The position numbers and the translations under genes were made by a program. From positions 51,113,428 through 51,177,427 of the forward strand of contig QVOM02000119.1 of assembly GCA_003586115.2 (NCBI GenBank): a DNA stretch of 64,000 nucleotides, in the 5' to 3' direction. Below, in pieces: positions 35,110 through 46,786 of this stretch (positions within the stretch are counted from its first letter, which is position 1; each line of letters begins with the position of its first letter). Below the pieces are notes generated by a model, which was not told the DNA's origin, ran no database searches, and saw only the letters and a list, made by a program, of their open reading frames with translations. This stretch comes from Salvator merianae. Taxonomy: Eukaryota > Chordata > Lepidosauria > Squamata > Teiidae.

Positions 35110-36960
35110 TTTTAAAAAGTAACCACCGAACTGGAACAATGACAAAGACTGGCATTCAGCAAAATGTCATCTAGCTACAGTGGAGAATCCTTTGCAAACA
35201 ATGAAATATTAGAAGCTGTCCTGGGCACAAATCAAGTTTATCATTGCTGTGTCAACTACACAGGAAACAGAGCTAAGGGTCAGGGAATCAAACTTAGCCA
35301 AAGTAATACATACAACAGTAAATCAACAATAGCCACTGAAATACTTTCTTTCTTTTATACAGAGACATGGCCATGCCTCTGCTGCCACTGTGGCAGGTAC
35401 CACCACCAAGTCCAGATTGTGATTGGGAGAGAAGCTCCCTGCTCAGTTCAACTCAAGAACTGAAGTGACCCAGGAGTTGGTTTCTCCCATCAGTTGAAGG
35501 GTTGCATAATTACAGGTTTGGAGATGAGTAAGGAGCATTTGTTTATTTTCAGTTTGTCCCCCCACCCCAAACATTAATCTGAGCATACCATCTGAAGTTT
35601 TGGGAGTTCTCAGGAACAAAAGAACTTTCCCATTAGTTTCTGGCATTTTTTGATGGCTTCTAATAAAGACAAGTGTACATCTAGATTTATTCACAGTTCT
35701 CTGGTCATCTTCAATTTGTTCAATTAATCTCCAACAAATCTAGATTTATACTGAAATTATCTCACAAACAGAACACTTTCTCTGACAAAGTGGCAGTCGC
35801 AGTTGAGTTATAACTCCTAGAGCCCAGCCTTGTCAATTCTGTCAGATCAAAATTTATAACAAGTCTGTTCGCTTTAACTCAGGTTACAGGGGCCTCTTGT
35901 ATCCTTTGCGTGTGGAACTATCTCAGCCAATGCAATCGGATTACAAGTAAGATAAGTGGGGATAAATTTAGGTCAATGGTGTTTACAGCTGCTGAAGATT
36001 ATTGCAGAAACTGGAGGTGATGGTTAGAATTTTTTTTCTTTCCATTTTGCTTAATTGGCTTCTTCTAACAGAGAAGATCAGCATTACTTCCCCAATCTGA
36101 TTAGACTAAGGAGCTTATCTAACCACACGCCAGTTTACTGCAGTTGGAAGTGTAAAAGTTAGAGCTTTGCATGGAGGTGTTAATGAGATTACTTATGGTC
36201 CTGAGTGTAGCTCATTGCAGCATGGGTGTTTGGGGAACTGTTTCAAAAATTACGCAGTTATTTGAATTCCTCTGAAGTTGTTTGGATAGCCACATGGTTT
36301 ACAATAGTTTGCATAGTCCAAGGAAGATGAAGCAGAGTGCCAGGTCATTTTCCAGTTCAGTTTTAGAGGCACTGATTTTGCCATGTAAATAAACTTCAGT
36401 GGCACAAGGACGAATGCTTCTTCCAGTTGAGAAGAAGCAGAAGGGAGAAGAGAATAAACTGCTAGGAGAGAAAAATCAAAACAGAACAAGTATATTTGGG
36501 GATTCCTTTGGCTGGTTTCCTCAGTTGAGCTCTGAGTCAGATTAATAATGGCAGAGATGTTCACTAGGCTATTATATTTCTGCCAAGCTACCATGGTACG
36601 ATCTCAGAATGAAGGGCACCTTCTGGTATAAATAAATGGGCTCTGAAAGCATATTTGTGAGAGGAAGGGCAAGATGCTCAGCAACTGTAAAAAAATTCCA
36701 TGGAAATCAAATTAGCTCTGTCACTTTACACCAATGAAGAATCTTTGCCACATTGTGCCAAGTGTGAAAGCACCACTCTATGAAGAAACAAAGAAGGGGC
36801 CAACCCTAGGGAATGCCTTATCTTTGTTGAATGAGCTGTGCCACATACTAACAAAGTCATTTTTAAAGCGAGCTGTGGGATATCTTAAATACAGAAACAC
36901 TAATTTTAAATGTCTTTAGAGGCTAATGGAACAATCACACCATATATAGCTCAAGAGGTG
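35110..36960. other. Unassigned intergenic stretch
   Basis: No exon or transposon recognised. Confidence 0.4.
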
Positions 36961-36969
36961 AGCTAGGCA

Positions 36970-37070
36970 ACCTGCTGAGGCAGTACGGAGGCCCAGAAGC
37001 CCCGTGAATGGCCATGGTATGCTTTGCGTGGGGTGCGAACACCAAGGCTTAAAGCCGCCGGCTGCCACTG
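36970..37070. mobile_element. Solo arm of the hairpin hAT-like MITE
   Basis: ACCTGCTGAGGCAGTACGGA, then GGCCATGG, then AACACCAAGGCTTAAAGCCG and GCTGCCACTG match the right arm of 17205-17409 from its centre to its terminus. The left arm is absent, and sequence before 36970 is unrelated. Confidence 0.85.
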
Positions 37071-37629
37071 TGCGCTATGTAATGTTCATTGAAAACACTT
37101 TGTTGGATTATGCAATATGTAATGGAAGACACTGCCACCTGGCTGCAAGCCAAGTCCAGAATCAGTCTAATCCATTCCAGACATGAGGGGAATGGGTGAA
37201 AAATCCAATTTCCTCTTTACAGTCAAAGTTGCCTACAAGTGGAATGCCATATTATATCTGCTGTTCTTTGTCACTACTAGTGCTTTGGTTTCTACAGATG
37301 ATCCAGATCCAAGCTAGCTAGACAATTGCTCCTCATATTTGGACACTATTCTTAGGCTCTGCCAATATACTGCAAAGTATGAGTGGATCTACAGCTGATT
37401 TCTCAACTGTTTTTCATAACAATTTGTTGTACTCATCTTGAAATCAGTTGATATATGGCCATTCCCACATTACATGGGCTGTTCTGGCCACCATAGCACA
37501 GGCTGCTGAGTTCAGGCCACACTGAGGTGGGCTAGTGATAGGCCCCTCCAAGGGCTGTCCTCATTCAGCCTAGGCTAGTGCAGCCTAGCCCTTGAAGCTG
37601 GCACTCAGCCTCCAAAGACCAGGAATAAA

Positions 37630-37775
37630 AATTTATATTTATTTATTTAAATATTCATATCCCACCCTTCACTCAAAGGTCCCAGTATGGGTAACAATAA
37701 TAAAACAATAAAAAGTTAAAAAAACCCAAAACAGTATAAAACATACATTAAAATAAAAATTAAAAGTTCCTGGCC
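37630..37775 (-). mobile_element. L2-like LINE 3' end
   Basis: TTTATATTTATTTATTTAAA, then TATCCCACCCTTCACTC, then CCCAGTATGGGTAAC, the reversed GGGTGGGATATAAATAAA tail. It sits between two GC-richer halves (37460-37627 and 37776-37912) that may be one older MITE it interrupted. Confidence 0.75.
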
Positions 37776-37912
37776 TTCAAAGTTTCTGGTCAGGCCATTT
37801 TCAGCATGCACCAGCTTCCAGGACCATTTCTATTAACGCTTCTTTGTGTGCCACTGAAAATGGCCCCCTACTTTACATACCCTTGTAATCTGGAACACAG
37901 ACAGGTGTCTAC

Positions 37913-38587
37913 GGGCCTGTTCGCAATGAGACAAGCAGAACATTCTAATTAGCATGCTTCAGGCCGGTGCAGATGAGGAGAAGTTCCGCACATTCGCACT
38001 CGTTGGCGGTAGACCGTACCCAAAGCTAGCCGGCTGCCACGTCAGTGCGAATGCTTCGGCACCAGGTCCGTACCTGCTCCTTCACCAGCGCCCGGACATC
38101 CCTCCCTCCGATGCTCGCCATTGGCGGAGCACTCTTTTCTAGCGGCATCATTTCCGCGGCCATGCTCCGAAGCTGCGGAGCCGACTTCGCATCTGGCGAT
38201 AGGCGGACGGGGCCAGATCACGAAGCCGTTGCGAAGACGGCGGGAACCGGACGCAGTTTTGTCCTCGCTTACGAAGTACGCTCCGAAGCAGGCAGGCGTC
38301 TTCGTAGCAAGGAACGGCACATGCAGAAACCGACTACATCCACCGACGTCAGGGCGACGGACAGGAAACGAAAGACGAGGGGAGTGCGAAAACACCGTCC
38401 CTGATCTTCGCTCGATTGCGCAAGTTGGGATGAAGACAAGCAATTACTTGTCTTGCCTTACCCAACATCAGGTACGAATCGGGGGAGGTTGGGTTCGGAT
38501 CGGGTGAGGCGCGTGCCCGTGGCAGTGCAAAGCATCCGTTCCAGTGAGCGCCCAAGAACAGTCTACCGCTGAAATGCGAACAGGCCC
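37913..38587. mobile_element. CpG-rich family C MITE, 675 bp, TSD TAC
   Basis: Ends GGGCCTGTTCGCAATG and ATGCGAACAGGCCC are inverted. TAC flanks it at 37910-37912 and 38588-38590. Unlike its AT-rich surroundings it is dense in CpG (for example CATTCGCACTCG, TTCCGCGGCC, GAAGACGGCGGG), which implies little time for CpG decay or protection from methylation. Open frames of 119-133 codons on both strands reflect its GC content and show no transposase motif. Confidence 0.9.
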
Positions 38588-40164
38588 TACCTGTGGGCCA
38601 CTTTAAAACTAACCACTGCATGACTGGAATTGGGTGCCATTTTGGTGCCCTATCCTGGTCCTCAGCCTAGTCCTAGGCTGACAGGCCATACTAGCATGAA
38701 ACAGGCAGCCCCCTAAACTTCTCCATTGTCGTAGAAAATCAACGGGACCAAACGAAAATCAAGGCAAAGCTGCAGCTTTATTATTTACTAGTGCACTAGG
38801 GCAACTATGCCATTAATCAAACACAATGGAGTCACACCTTTCGATTATCAAAACAAAGCTTATATAGGGTAATACAAAATGAGCAAATTATAATAGGCGT
38901 GATTCAGACATACATATTCATAATCTTGACCAATTACATTTGAAAATATAAAGAAAGCGTAAAATCACTAAATGGATACAGTAGGACGGCAAACAAGCTG
39001 ATAACAAGTCAAGCTAGAACAAAGAGCTTTCTCTACTTCAAGGCTTCAAGGCTAACTTCTTCTGCTACTAAATTAATCTTATCTATTAGTTCACAGCGCT
39101 TCATGCTTAGCTGTGCACATTCTTCTATCTACTTTTTGCTTAAGCTGGAATGCACTCTGTATATTGCTCTGAACTCTCATAATCCTCCTCACAAGACTCC
39201 ATTTTGGCTTCATAGCCCTCACACCATGGACCATGCTACAGGTAAATGTGGACAATGCTTGTATTTAGACCCATTCTGTGTTTTGCTCAGCTAGAAACAC
39301 TTGGTTGTGTTTTGGATCTCCTCATTTTATTTTTGTGAAGCCCAACCTGCTTAGGAAATCCGCATGAACAGGAAACTCTGGAAAAATGGCAGTAATGCTG
39401 TCGCTGAAGAAGCACCTGTGCCTACTGCAGCAGAGAGAACTTCTGGTGTCTTTTTTCTTCACTTTAGAGAGCTTAAAAAAAAAAAAAAAAAAGAAGTGAG
39501 GAAGATTAGGATGTCAAACGAGATATCACTGTTTATTTCTTCTTCTGCCCTTTTCTGCACAGCCTTCAGTACACTCTTAAAGGAGCACATGGGGCACAGG
39601 AAATGGCATGGTTGACAGAAAATGGCATCATTTCATCAAACCACACTTTTTCCATCCATGGCAGGATTCAGCCTCAGTTTTCTGGCACCTTCCTCTTTTA
39701 ACCAAGTGGAAAACAAGGAGAAGCAAATCAAATTATTTTGCTGAAAGTGTACAGAAGCTAAATTTTACTTCAACACACACACCAAGACAGCAGCATTCCT
39801 TTCGCTTTATGGCAGCAGGGCACACTGAACAGTCCCCACAGCAATGTCCACCAGCATCTCACCACTGCTCTGTACCCAACCTGAACTGGATGTTATCCCT
39901 TAATTATTATCAGATCATCCTTAAATAGCATTTGTTTTCTGACTCATCCTTATGTCTCTGACACAGTGTTCATGAAAGCATCAATATGTAGAATTCCTTG
40001 TTGGTTGCCAGACTGTATATGAAATTTCATTTATAGTTGCTAATAACTTTAAATAGTTCAGTATTAATCTCAGTCTCCATCTATCAGGTTATAAATATCA
40101 ACACGTTATTGCTTCAAAGAGAATAGCTTTTACCTTTTTATTAACCCTTATAAAGTTGCTTTTG
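38588..40164. other. Unassigned stretch
   Basis: 38591-38715 is GC-richer and may belong to an old repeat flanking the CpG-rich element. An A-run is at 39476-39492. No exon recognised. Confidence 0.35.
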
Positions 40165-40580
40165 GATAGCAAGAGGTAATTGCAAGATCTAAAAAAAATC
40201 CCGCAATTACCTCTTCCAGCACCTCACCAGGTACAAGGAACAATCCCGGCCTTACCTTGGTGTTTGCCAGCCTATGTTGTTGTACTCCCACATGGAACTA
40301 CCCAAAAGGCAGCCAAGCACCTGCCAATGTTGTTTTTGTATACCTACCTGTCTTTTGAGTAGCCCCAAGTAAAATAATAATGAAACAGACAGATAGACAT
40401 ATAAGTAGCCATCACTATTACAGGACACACAAGGTGATTGCTGGATTTCCAGCAATAGCGATACTATGGCTTATTGCTTCACTAACCTGGGACTGTTCTA
40501 GGAACGCCAGAATTGTATCTGGCATTTCCAATACAGTGCCAGGAAAATTGTGACGTATAGGCCATGTCTGGAGGCATCTA
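40165..40580. mobile_element. Family F MITE
   Basis: Shares with 12473-13150: a GAGGTAATTGCAAGATCT segment near the left, then GGATTTCCAGCAATAGCGAT and a GCCATGTCTGGAGGCAT right end. GAGGTAATTGC and GCAATTACCTC form a local hairpin. The left limit is approximate. Confidence 0.6.
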
Positions 40581-41329
40581 GACGGGTTTTTGAAGTTTCT
40601 GAATGATTGAGTTATTTTTCTTAAAAATAACTCACGTAATATACATGAAGAAAAATATGCAATATCTACTCAAACCTATGATCTTAGAACAACAAAATGT
40701 AACTTACTTCAGATTGCATGTACTGCATCCTATTCCATAGTCAGAAGATTCAGGCAAAGGCATGTACAGAAAGAACAAAGCAATCCTGTCAGCCGCAGTC
40801 CCAGTCAAACCATACTAATCATAGAAGGCAGCTGACAAATGGAGTCTTGCAATTATCATTCCTGTGTACAAACAAGGTAACAAGTCAAATGCAGCCAACA
40901 ATCAATCAATACTATATGTATTAAGCAAGCACTGTGTGCAGCATTTACAATGGAAACTGCAAGACTGACTCTCCCATAGTCATTTTTTGCCTGTGGAGCA
41001 AGCAGGATTTAGAAGGGCAGTCCCTTCAATGTTTGGTACTCCACCACTTCACAAAAAAAAAAAAAAAACTGCAGGAAGTATCACAGACCTTTACTTTCTG
41101 CCTTTATCGATTTCAAGTTAGCATTTGATACAACTGATTGCAAGAAGATCTGGGGAAAAAAATAGAAGCTAGCACAATAGATAGACAACTGCTAATGTAT
41201 ATTTGAAAACTTCATGAAGGTAATAGCTTATAAATATGCTGCAAACACCAGGGGTTACTGACAAATTGAGATGAGGTTAGAAAAGAAGTGAGACAAAGAT
41301 GTATCTTGATCCCGCTACGGAGGGGGGAG
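40581..41329. other. Unassigned stretch
   Basis: A poly(A) run is at 41052-41068. No gene or transposon recognised. Confidence 0.4.
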
Positions 41330-41622
41330 AGGCCCAGTGCACACGCGCGATTGCGTCATCACCATGTGCACCGCGTGGGCCTCCCGGTCACCATGGCAGC
41401 AGCCTGATGCTTTGTAGGCCGCTGCCATGGCAACCGCCCTTCGCGCCGGCGATCGGGCACCGAAACGCCGGACGGGGCTCCACTTTCACTCACGAATGCC
41501 ATTAACTAGCCTCAGGTAGGTTTTCAGGCCCCATAGTGCAGACGGTGTCTGCACGATGGGATCTGTTCCACACTGGAATGGGCTAATTAGCCCATTCTAG
41601 CATGGAAAGTGCGAACAGACCC
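41330..41622. mobile_element. Family C MITE, CpG-rich, adjoining CR1
   Basis: The right end GGAAAGTGCGAACAGACCC matches the family C terminus, and CATTCTAGCATGGAAAGTGC matches the subterminal region at 56690-56720. The interior has GCCATGGCAACCGCCCTTCG, similar to 56813-56835. The left end near GGCCCAGTGCACACGCGCG is less certain. CR1 sequence begins at the next base. Confidence 0.75.
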
Positions 41623-41685
41623 ACCATCTCTTCTGGCAGTAAATTGCATAGACCAATTATTCCACACTCACTCAGAGTGTACAAC
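41623..41685 (-). mobile_element. Short CR1 fragment
   Basis: ACCATCTCTTCTGGCAGTAA, then TTGCATAGACCAATTATTCC, matching 33790-33830 of the reversed CR1. Its continuation on the other side of the MITE is not found. Confidence 0.7.
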
Positions 41686-44610
41686 TCAAAGGGAGAAACA
41701 GATGGACAACATAATATGTAAAAGAGTCCCTTGCAGAAGACCTCAGGTTCTAGTGATTTCAAAGGGCATTAGGTTGAATACCAGGTCAAAGGCTTCTTAC
41801 CTGATGGTCAATAAGGCTCTGGTTATACAGTTAAAATACCTATACTGCATAGTGGAATCTTGCATAGGGGAGGGGCATTGTTATCCATTTATTTCCAGTA
41901 AGTAATGAAAGACATCACAATAGAATGTTTCTGGTCATCCAGATACCTTGAAGGGTGAATGGTGTCATTTTACTTTTTCAGGATTTTGCCTTGACCAGAT
42001 TTTTGCCCTGACTGGATTTTGGCTGGGTGTGAGTTGATCTCTGTTCACCCTGCAAATAATGTCACTCTTATGACTTGTGTAGGCACTAGTAAACTGAGCT
42101 CTTTGCAGACGTGTAAAATTCCCCTCGGCTTACTTTCCATACCGTTTCTGCTTTGTTTAGGGACTGTTTAATCCTTAGTAATGCTTGTATCAAGTTTTGC
42201 TGAGCCATCAATATGGAAATACAGAAGAGGGTGTTCAGAAGTGAAAGTTTCTAGAGAGCTGGCAACACATAATGTAGAAAATCTCAGGTTCATTGTTTGG
42301 AATTTTCTTTGGCAAAGAAGAGAATGGCATATCACTTCTCCACTGTCACCATGAAAGATGCTTGGATGTGTCTCTGTAATTAACAGGAATCCATCTTTAT
42401 TTGATGTCATATTCTATGGATTTTTTTCCTTACTACGTATCCTCCATTCCTAAATTATTTCCCTCTCCCAGTATAAGCTATACATCCACTTTTAAGACCC
42501 TACCATGGACTTATCCAGAAACCCTCAATATATATAACAGATATCCCAGAAAAATGATAACATGATTCAAAGTGTAAATATTTAGTTTATCTGATTAATA
42601 GGCATTTGGGTAGTTGGAAATACATGATCAATGTAGGAAGTCTGCCTGGCTCTTAATGCACTGAATGGATACGCATTGAAATGGTCTAAGGGCAAATTGG
42701 GCAATCAATATATATTTTATGTGTCTGGCTTTTAGAAACAGGATGTATTAGCTGTACTTGATTATTTTAGACTTCAGTTAGACTTCATTTGAACAACTCC
42801 AGATCATTTTTGTGGGTTGTATCTGGGGAACATCACCTATAAAAATGTCTGGTGTTTTGTGTATCACAAGTGTTTTGATTTCCATCCACCTCAAAGACCT
42901 GGCCAATCCCAGAAGCAGTTTCTGTTTCAGTTATGTAAGTGTCTCCTTAAGAAAGCCAGGATTGCCCTGTATAATCCCGTCTAGGTAGTCAATGTCAACT
43001 GGTATGTGGGTGTGGATGTGTGGCCTAGCAATGAAACCAGTCAGAGGTCCTGTCCCTGAATATGTGGAGCTAGCACTGCTGTATTAATGTTACCCCCTAC
43101 CACATGCAGGGTGTAGCCCTGAATTCTGCTTATGCTGCTGACACTGTAGTTCCCATAAGCAAAAGAGCATACAACTCCTTTGAAAGCTGTGTAGGAGGAG
43201 GATATCAGCAGGTGTAGCTTGTAATGCAGGTGGCAGATGCTGAAAAACTTTGTCCTGAAGGTGCAAATACCCTGTCCTCTCTATGACAACCCTAGTACCA
43301 TCCACTGAATCACATCATCTGTAGTAGTGGTGAGCTAAGAAATCTGATAGCTGTCCAGCCATACTGGCATATAGAGCCACATTCCTGATCACAAACATTG
43401 GGAACTTATATATGAGTTAGTTATTGTTGTTGTTGTTTCTGATTTTACAACAGCCTGGTATAAACATTCATTATTGATTTTTACAGTTATTACTGGGTGA
43501 TATTATGTGATTGGGTGGATTTACATGCATGCCAGTGCATTGGCATTTGTGAGTTGCCCTTGGAATCCAGATTTATTTGAATTTCCCAGATAAAATGTAA
43601 ATAATTAGAGTCAAGGTATTTTGAAGGATCTTCAAAAGGATAACAAGACTGAGCTTCTCAGAAATTACCCAGGTTACAAAACAGAAACATTCCAATCCAA
43701 TGATTGTTCAGTTGGGAGGAAGCTCTAAACCAAGTGCGTATCATCTCCCACCTGCAAAAGCTTCCATTTGGACCACGATGATCACCTTCTCTCTGCATTC
43801 CTGAACAGCCAGCAAGTCAGCGATGAGTAATAATAAATTCCCAAATGGACCTTAATGGCCCTAAAGGCTAATATTTATTTTGAAAGGAATATGAAGCCAC
43901 TTTTAACCGACAGAATAAAAGCTGAAAGGAAGGGACAGTGTAGTTTGAACTTGAGAAAGAAGATATGTGCTTTAGAACAGATTAAATGAGGTCCTCATTA
44001 GAGATCCCAAGAAAAGGCTGCTGCTGCTTTTACTGATAGTACTTGAAGACTGACACCATCTGCTTTTGCTCCCTGGTCCACTGTTTAATCTGGGTCAAAC
44101 AAAAGTTTAATCCACATGGACAAAACTGACCAGTTTTGCTAAAGCTTTTCCTTCTCTCTATTCACATGACAAGATCAGAAATCAAAACAATTTTTTGTAC
44201 TTAATTTAGACTTTTCTATTTCTCACTGTTTCTCACGTGAAGGCACAGGTTAGGCACTCTCCCTCATCCTTTTCTACCACCCTTCAAGTCTATATGTTCA
44301 CTGGCAATTATTATTATTCAGAAGAATTCATAGTCATAGGCTGGCTCAAACTCAAGGAATAAGAGCCATTATGATAATATCAGAAAATATTATTGTATAA
44401 TTATTGTTATCAACATGCTATCATAGCTGTCAGTTCTTTAGCTGGTGCTGGCCTTCATTTTGCATCAAGTTCTTCCCAAGAACTTAGGATGATATAATGT
44501 ACTGGCATAAAATGTGCGCAGATCTGAACAGTGTGGTCTTTTGCAGTTGACAATAGAGATTTTGTCAATATGCAGATGTTCTAAGTGCTTACCAAGATTT
44601 TTGGTATGGC
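41686..44610. other. Unassigned intergenic stretch
   Basis: No exon, LINE or clear MITE ends. Confidence 0.4.
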
Positions 44611-44690
44611 TATATTATTGTTGTTGTTATTGTTGTTGTTATTATTATTATTTTCTTCTTCTTCTTCTCCTTCTTCCCATTTTTTTTCAC
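44611..44690. repeat. (GTT/ATT/CTT)n compound microsatellite
   Basis: Runs of TTGTTG, TTATTA and TTCTTC trinucleotides in succession, then a T run. It lies upstream of a BovB 3' end. Confidence 0.9.
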
Positions 44691-44758
44691 TGTTGTTCAT
44701 CATCATCAATGGAAAAACACCTGCAATCTCCTCCCTTTTTCCCCTTGCCACCACTGTT

Positions 44759-45083
44759 CTCTAGGAATTTGTTGTTATTCAGTCATTCAGTTGTATCCAG
44801 CTCTTCCTGACCCCATGGACCATAGCATGTCAGGGCCTTCTATCCTGTCTCCCAGATTTTGCCCAAGCTCATGCCTGGTGCTTCTGTGACACTATCTATC
44901 TATTTCATCCTCTGCCATCCCCTTTTCCTTTTGCCTTCAATCTTTCCTTGCATCAGGGTCTTTTCCAATGAGTCCTATCTTCTCATTATGTGGCCACAGT
45001 GTTTGAGCTTCATCTCCAGTGAACAGCTTCAGTCTTTTCACTGAACAGTCAAGATTGATTTTGTTTAGTATTGCTCTAGGAAT
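44759..45083 (-). mobile_element. BovB LINE 3' end with target duplication
   Basis: Reversed BovB tail: TTGTTGTTATTCAGTCATTC, GACCCCATGGACCATAGCAT, TTTCATCCTCTGCCATCCCC, CAGGGTCTTTTCCAATGAGT, CATTATGTGGCCACAGTG. The insert (about 44769-45073) is flanked by CTCTAGGAAT on both sides (44759-44768 and 45074-45083). Heavily 5'-truncated. Confidence 0.92.
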
Positions 45084-45121
45084 GAGCAAACACAAAACAA
45101 GAAATTATGAATAGACACTAT

Positions 45122-45344
45122 GGGTCCAGTCACACCAAAGTTTTAATCCAGCTTCAGTCCACTTTCACATCGAAAGAACACATTAGCACGATGGCTAATC
45201 ATTTTCTTTCCACATTATCTAACCCAAAGGTGAATTTTCTGTGTTAGATGATGCTGAAAGAAAATGTCTTATTACTTCACTGATGTGTAATCTCAGTCTG
45301 AAAGTGGACCGAAGCTGGATTAAAACTTAGGTGTGACTGGGCCC
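45122..45344. mobile_element. Family D palindromic MITE, 223 bp, TSD TAT
   Basis: Ends GGGTCCAGTCACACCAAAG and GGTGTGACTGGGCCC are inverted. Arms TTTTAATCCAGCTTCAGTCC and GACCGAAGCTGGATTAAAA pair. TAT flanks both sides. The same length as the copy at 12643. Confidence 0.92.
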
Positions 45345-45553
45345 TATTATGTGCATCAGACAGCCAGATTCAGCCTCAATTTAATTCCAAGACCTCCACT
45401 ATGTTTTGTAAGCAACACCTTCTTGGAGTTTTTTGTGATCACCAAATCTTCCTAATTTAGTATTATTTGTGCAGTTCTAAAGACAATACAGCTCAAACTG
45501 AGGCAGAAGTGACATTAAAACAAAAAAAATATTTCTGCATGATCAGGAAATTG

Positions 45554-45580
45554 GTCTCTCTTTCTCTTTCTCTCTCTCTC
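45554..45580. repeat. (CT)n-rich tract
   Basis: CTCTCTTTCTCTTTCTCTCT-type pyrimidine run. Confidence 0.85.
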
Positions 45581-46151
45581 AGCTGTGCAGGGTCACAGTG
45601 AAATTAACGGTATCAGGCAAGCATATTTTTTTATATACACGGGTTCTAAGATGAATGATAAAAATTAAAGGTCTGAAGAACTGTAATTTGGTCTATCTGG
45701 ATGCCACAGAGGAATTCTCCATCAGCTTTCCTCATTGACTTCCTCCCCCTTTCCACTTTTGGATAGAGAATATTTCCCAGATGCATAAGACTGTCTAAAA
45801 TTTATCTAGTATGAACACTCCTCACAACTACATCATACATCCCTGTCTTCTTAGTGCCATGAGATCTTAACACAAAGGAAAGCAATGAAACAAAATCCAA
45901 GGATACTGGGGGATAGTTTAGGAAGATGGAAAGAAATATTACCAATGGATGAAAAGGGATTACCATCTCCTTGTACCTTTCCCTCCTTTTCCTCAAACAA
46001 GCAGCAACAAAGATCATAATACAGATAAGCAGGAAATCTTTTTATTTGGTGCAAGATGGATTTTAATCAATTTGATCATAAAAAACCTATTTCTTTTCTT
46101 GCATATTTCCTTTTATAGCAAGCCAGTCCAGTTAAGGGGAAGAGAATGTAA

Positions 46152-46335
46152 GATTGTATTCACACATAGCAAATAAAGTGGCTCAGAACTGCCTTAGAGA
46201 CCTTCATGTTATCATCCACTCTTTACCCTAGAATGTTCGTGACAGAAAGAGGGAAATACTGCATAAGACGATCCCACTGCAAGCCATCTCTAAGCCACTC
46301 AGATATGTTTTTTGTTACTGCATGTGAATGCAGAC
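46152..46335. mobile_element. Family J MITE
   Basis: Left end GATTGTATTCACACATAGCA, right end TGCATGTGAATGCAGAC (complement GTCTGCATTCACATGCA). The interior GTGGCTCAGAACTGCCTTAG and CCTAGAATGTTCGTGA match 52668-52740. Confidence 0.7.
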
Positions 46336-46338
46336 ATA

Positions 46339-46783
46339 GGCCACCTCCAGACGTTGCTTGATTAATCTGGTATTTAGCAATATTCTGAAGTAAAGTGCTT
46401 CTGGGATTATTACCTATTGCCCAAACAGAAGGACAACAGTGTGGGGCAAGTGCAGGTATTTAGCTGTGTGGATACTTGCTCCCACGATAGTGTGGGCACA
46501 TACATATGGGTATTTCAACATGTGAAATATCCAGAAGTGTATGACCACCACCCCACATGCACGCACAGCCACCATTTTTAGCCCAGTTTGGCCCTGCATA
46601 TTCCCAAGATGGTGGACTATGGGGGCAGGCTTCCAGACAGGGTAAGTCCTCTTGCTTCATAAGTAAAACCTAGGTTGGCAAATTGATATTTCTGGATTAT
46701 ATTGGGATTGCCACAGAGACATGTGGCAATCCCAACACATTGCTGGGTTTATTCTGGGTTTTATATCCTGTATGGATGCAGCC
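46339..46783. mobile_element. Family F MITE, 445 bp, TSD ATA
   Basis: Left end GGCCACCTCCAGACGTTGC, right end CCTGTATGGATGCAGCC (complement GGCTGCATCCATACAGG). ATA flanks it at 46336-46338 and 46784-46786. The interior matches 49700-50208, including TGCCACAGAGACATGTGGCA, a hairpin near the right end. It abuts the family J copy on its left. Confidence 0.8.
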
Positions 46784-46786
46784 ATA

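Noticed and set aside
38042..38507. Overlapping 119-133 codon open frames on both strands
   Set aside because: Entirely inside the CpG-rich family C element; stop codons are rare there because of GC content, and no transposase motif is present.
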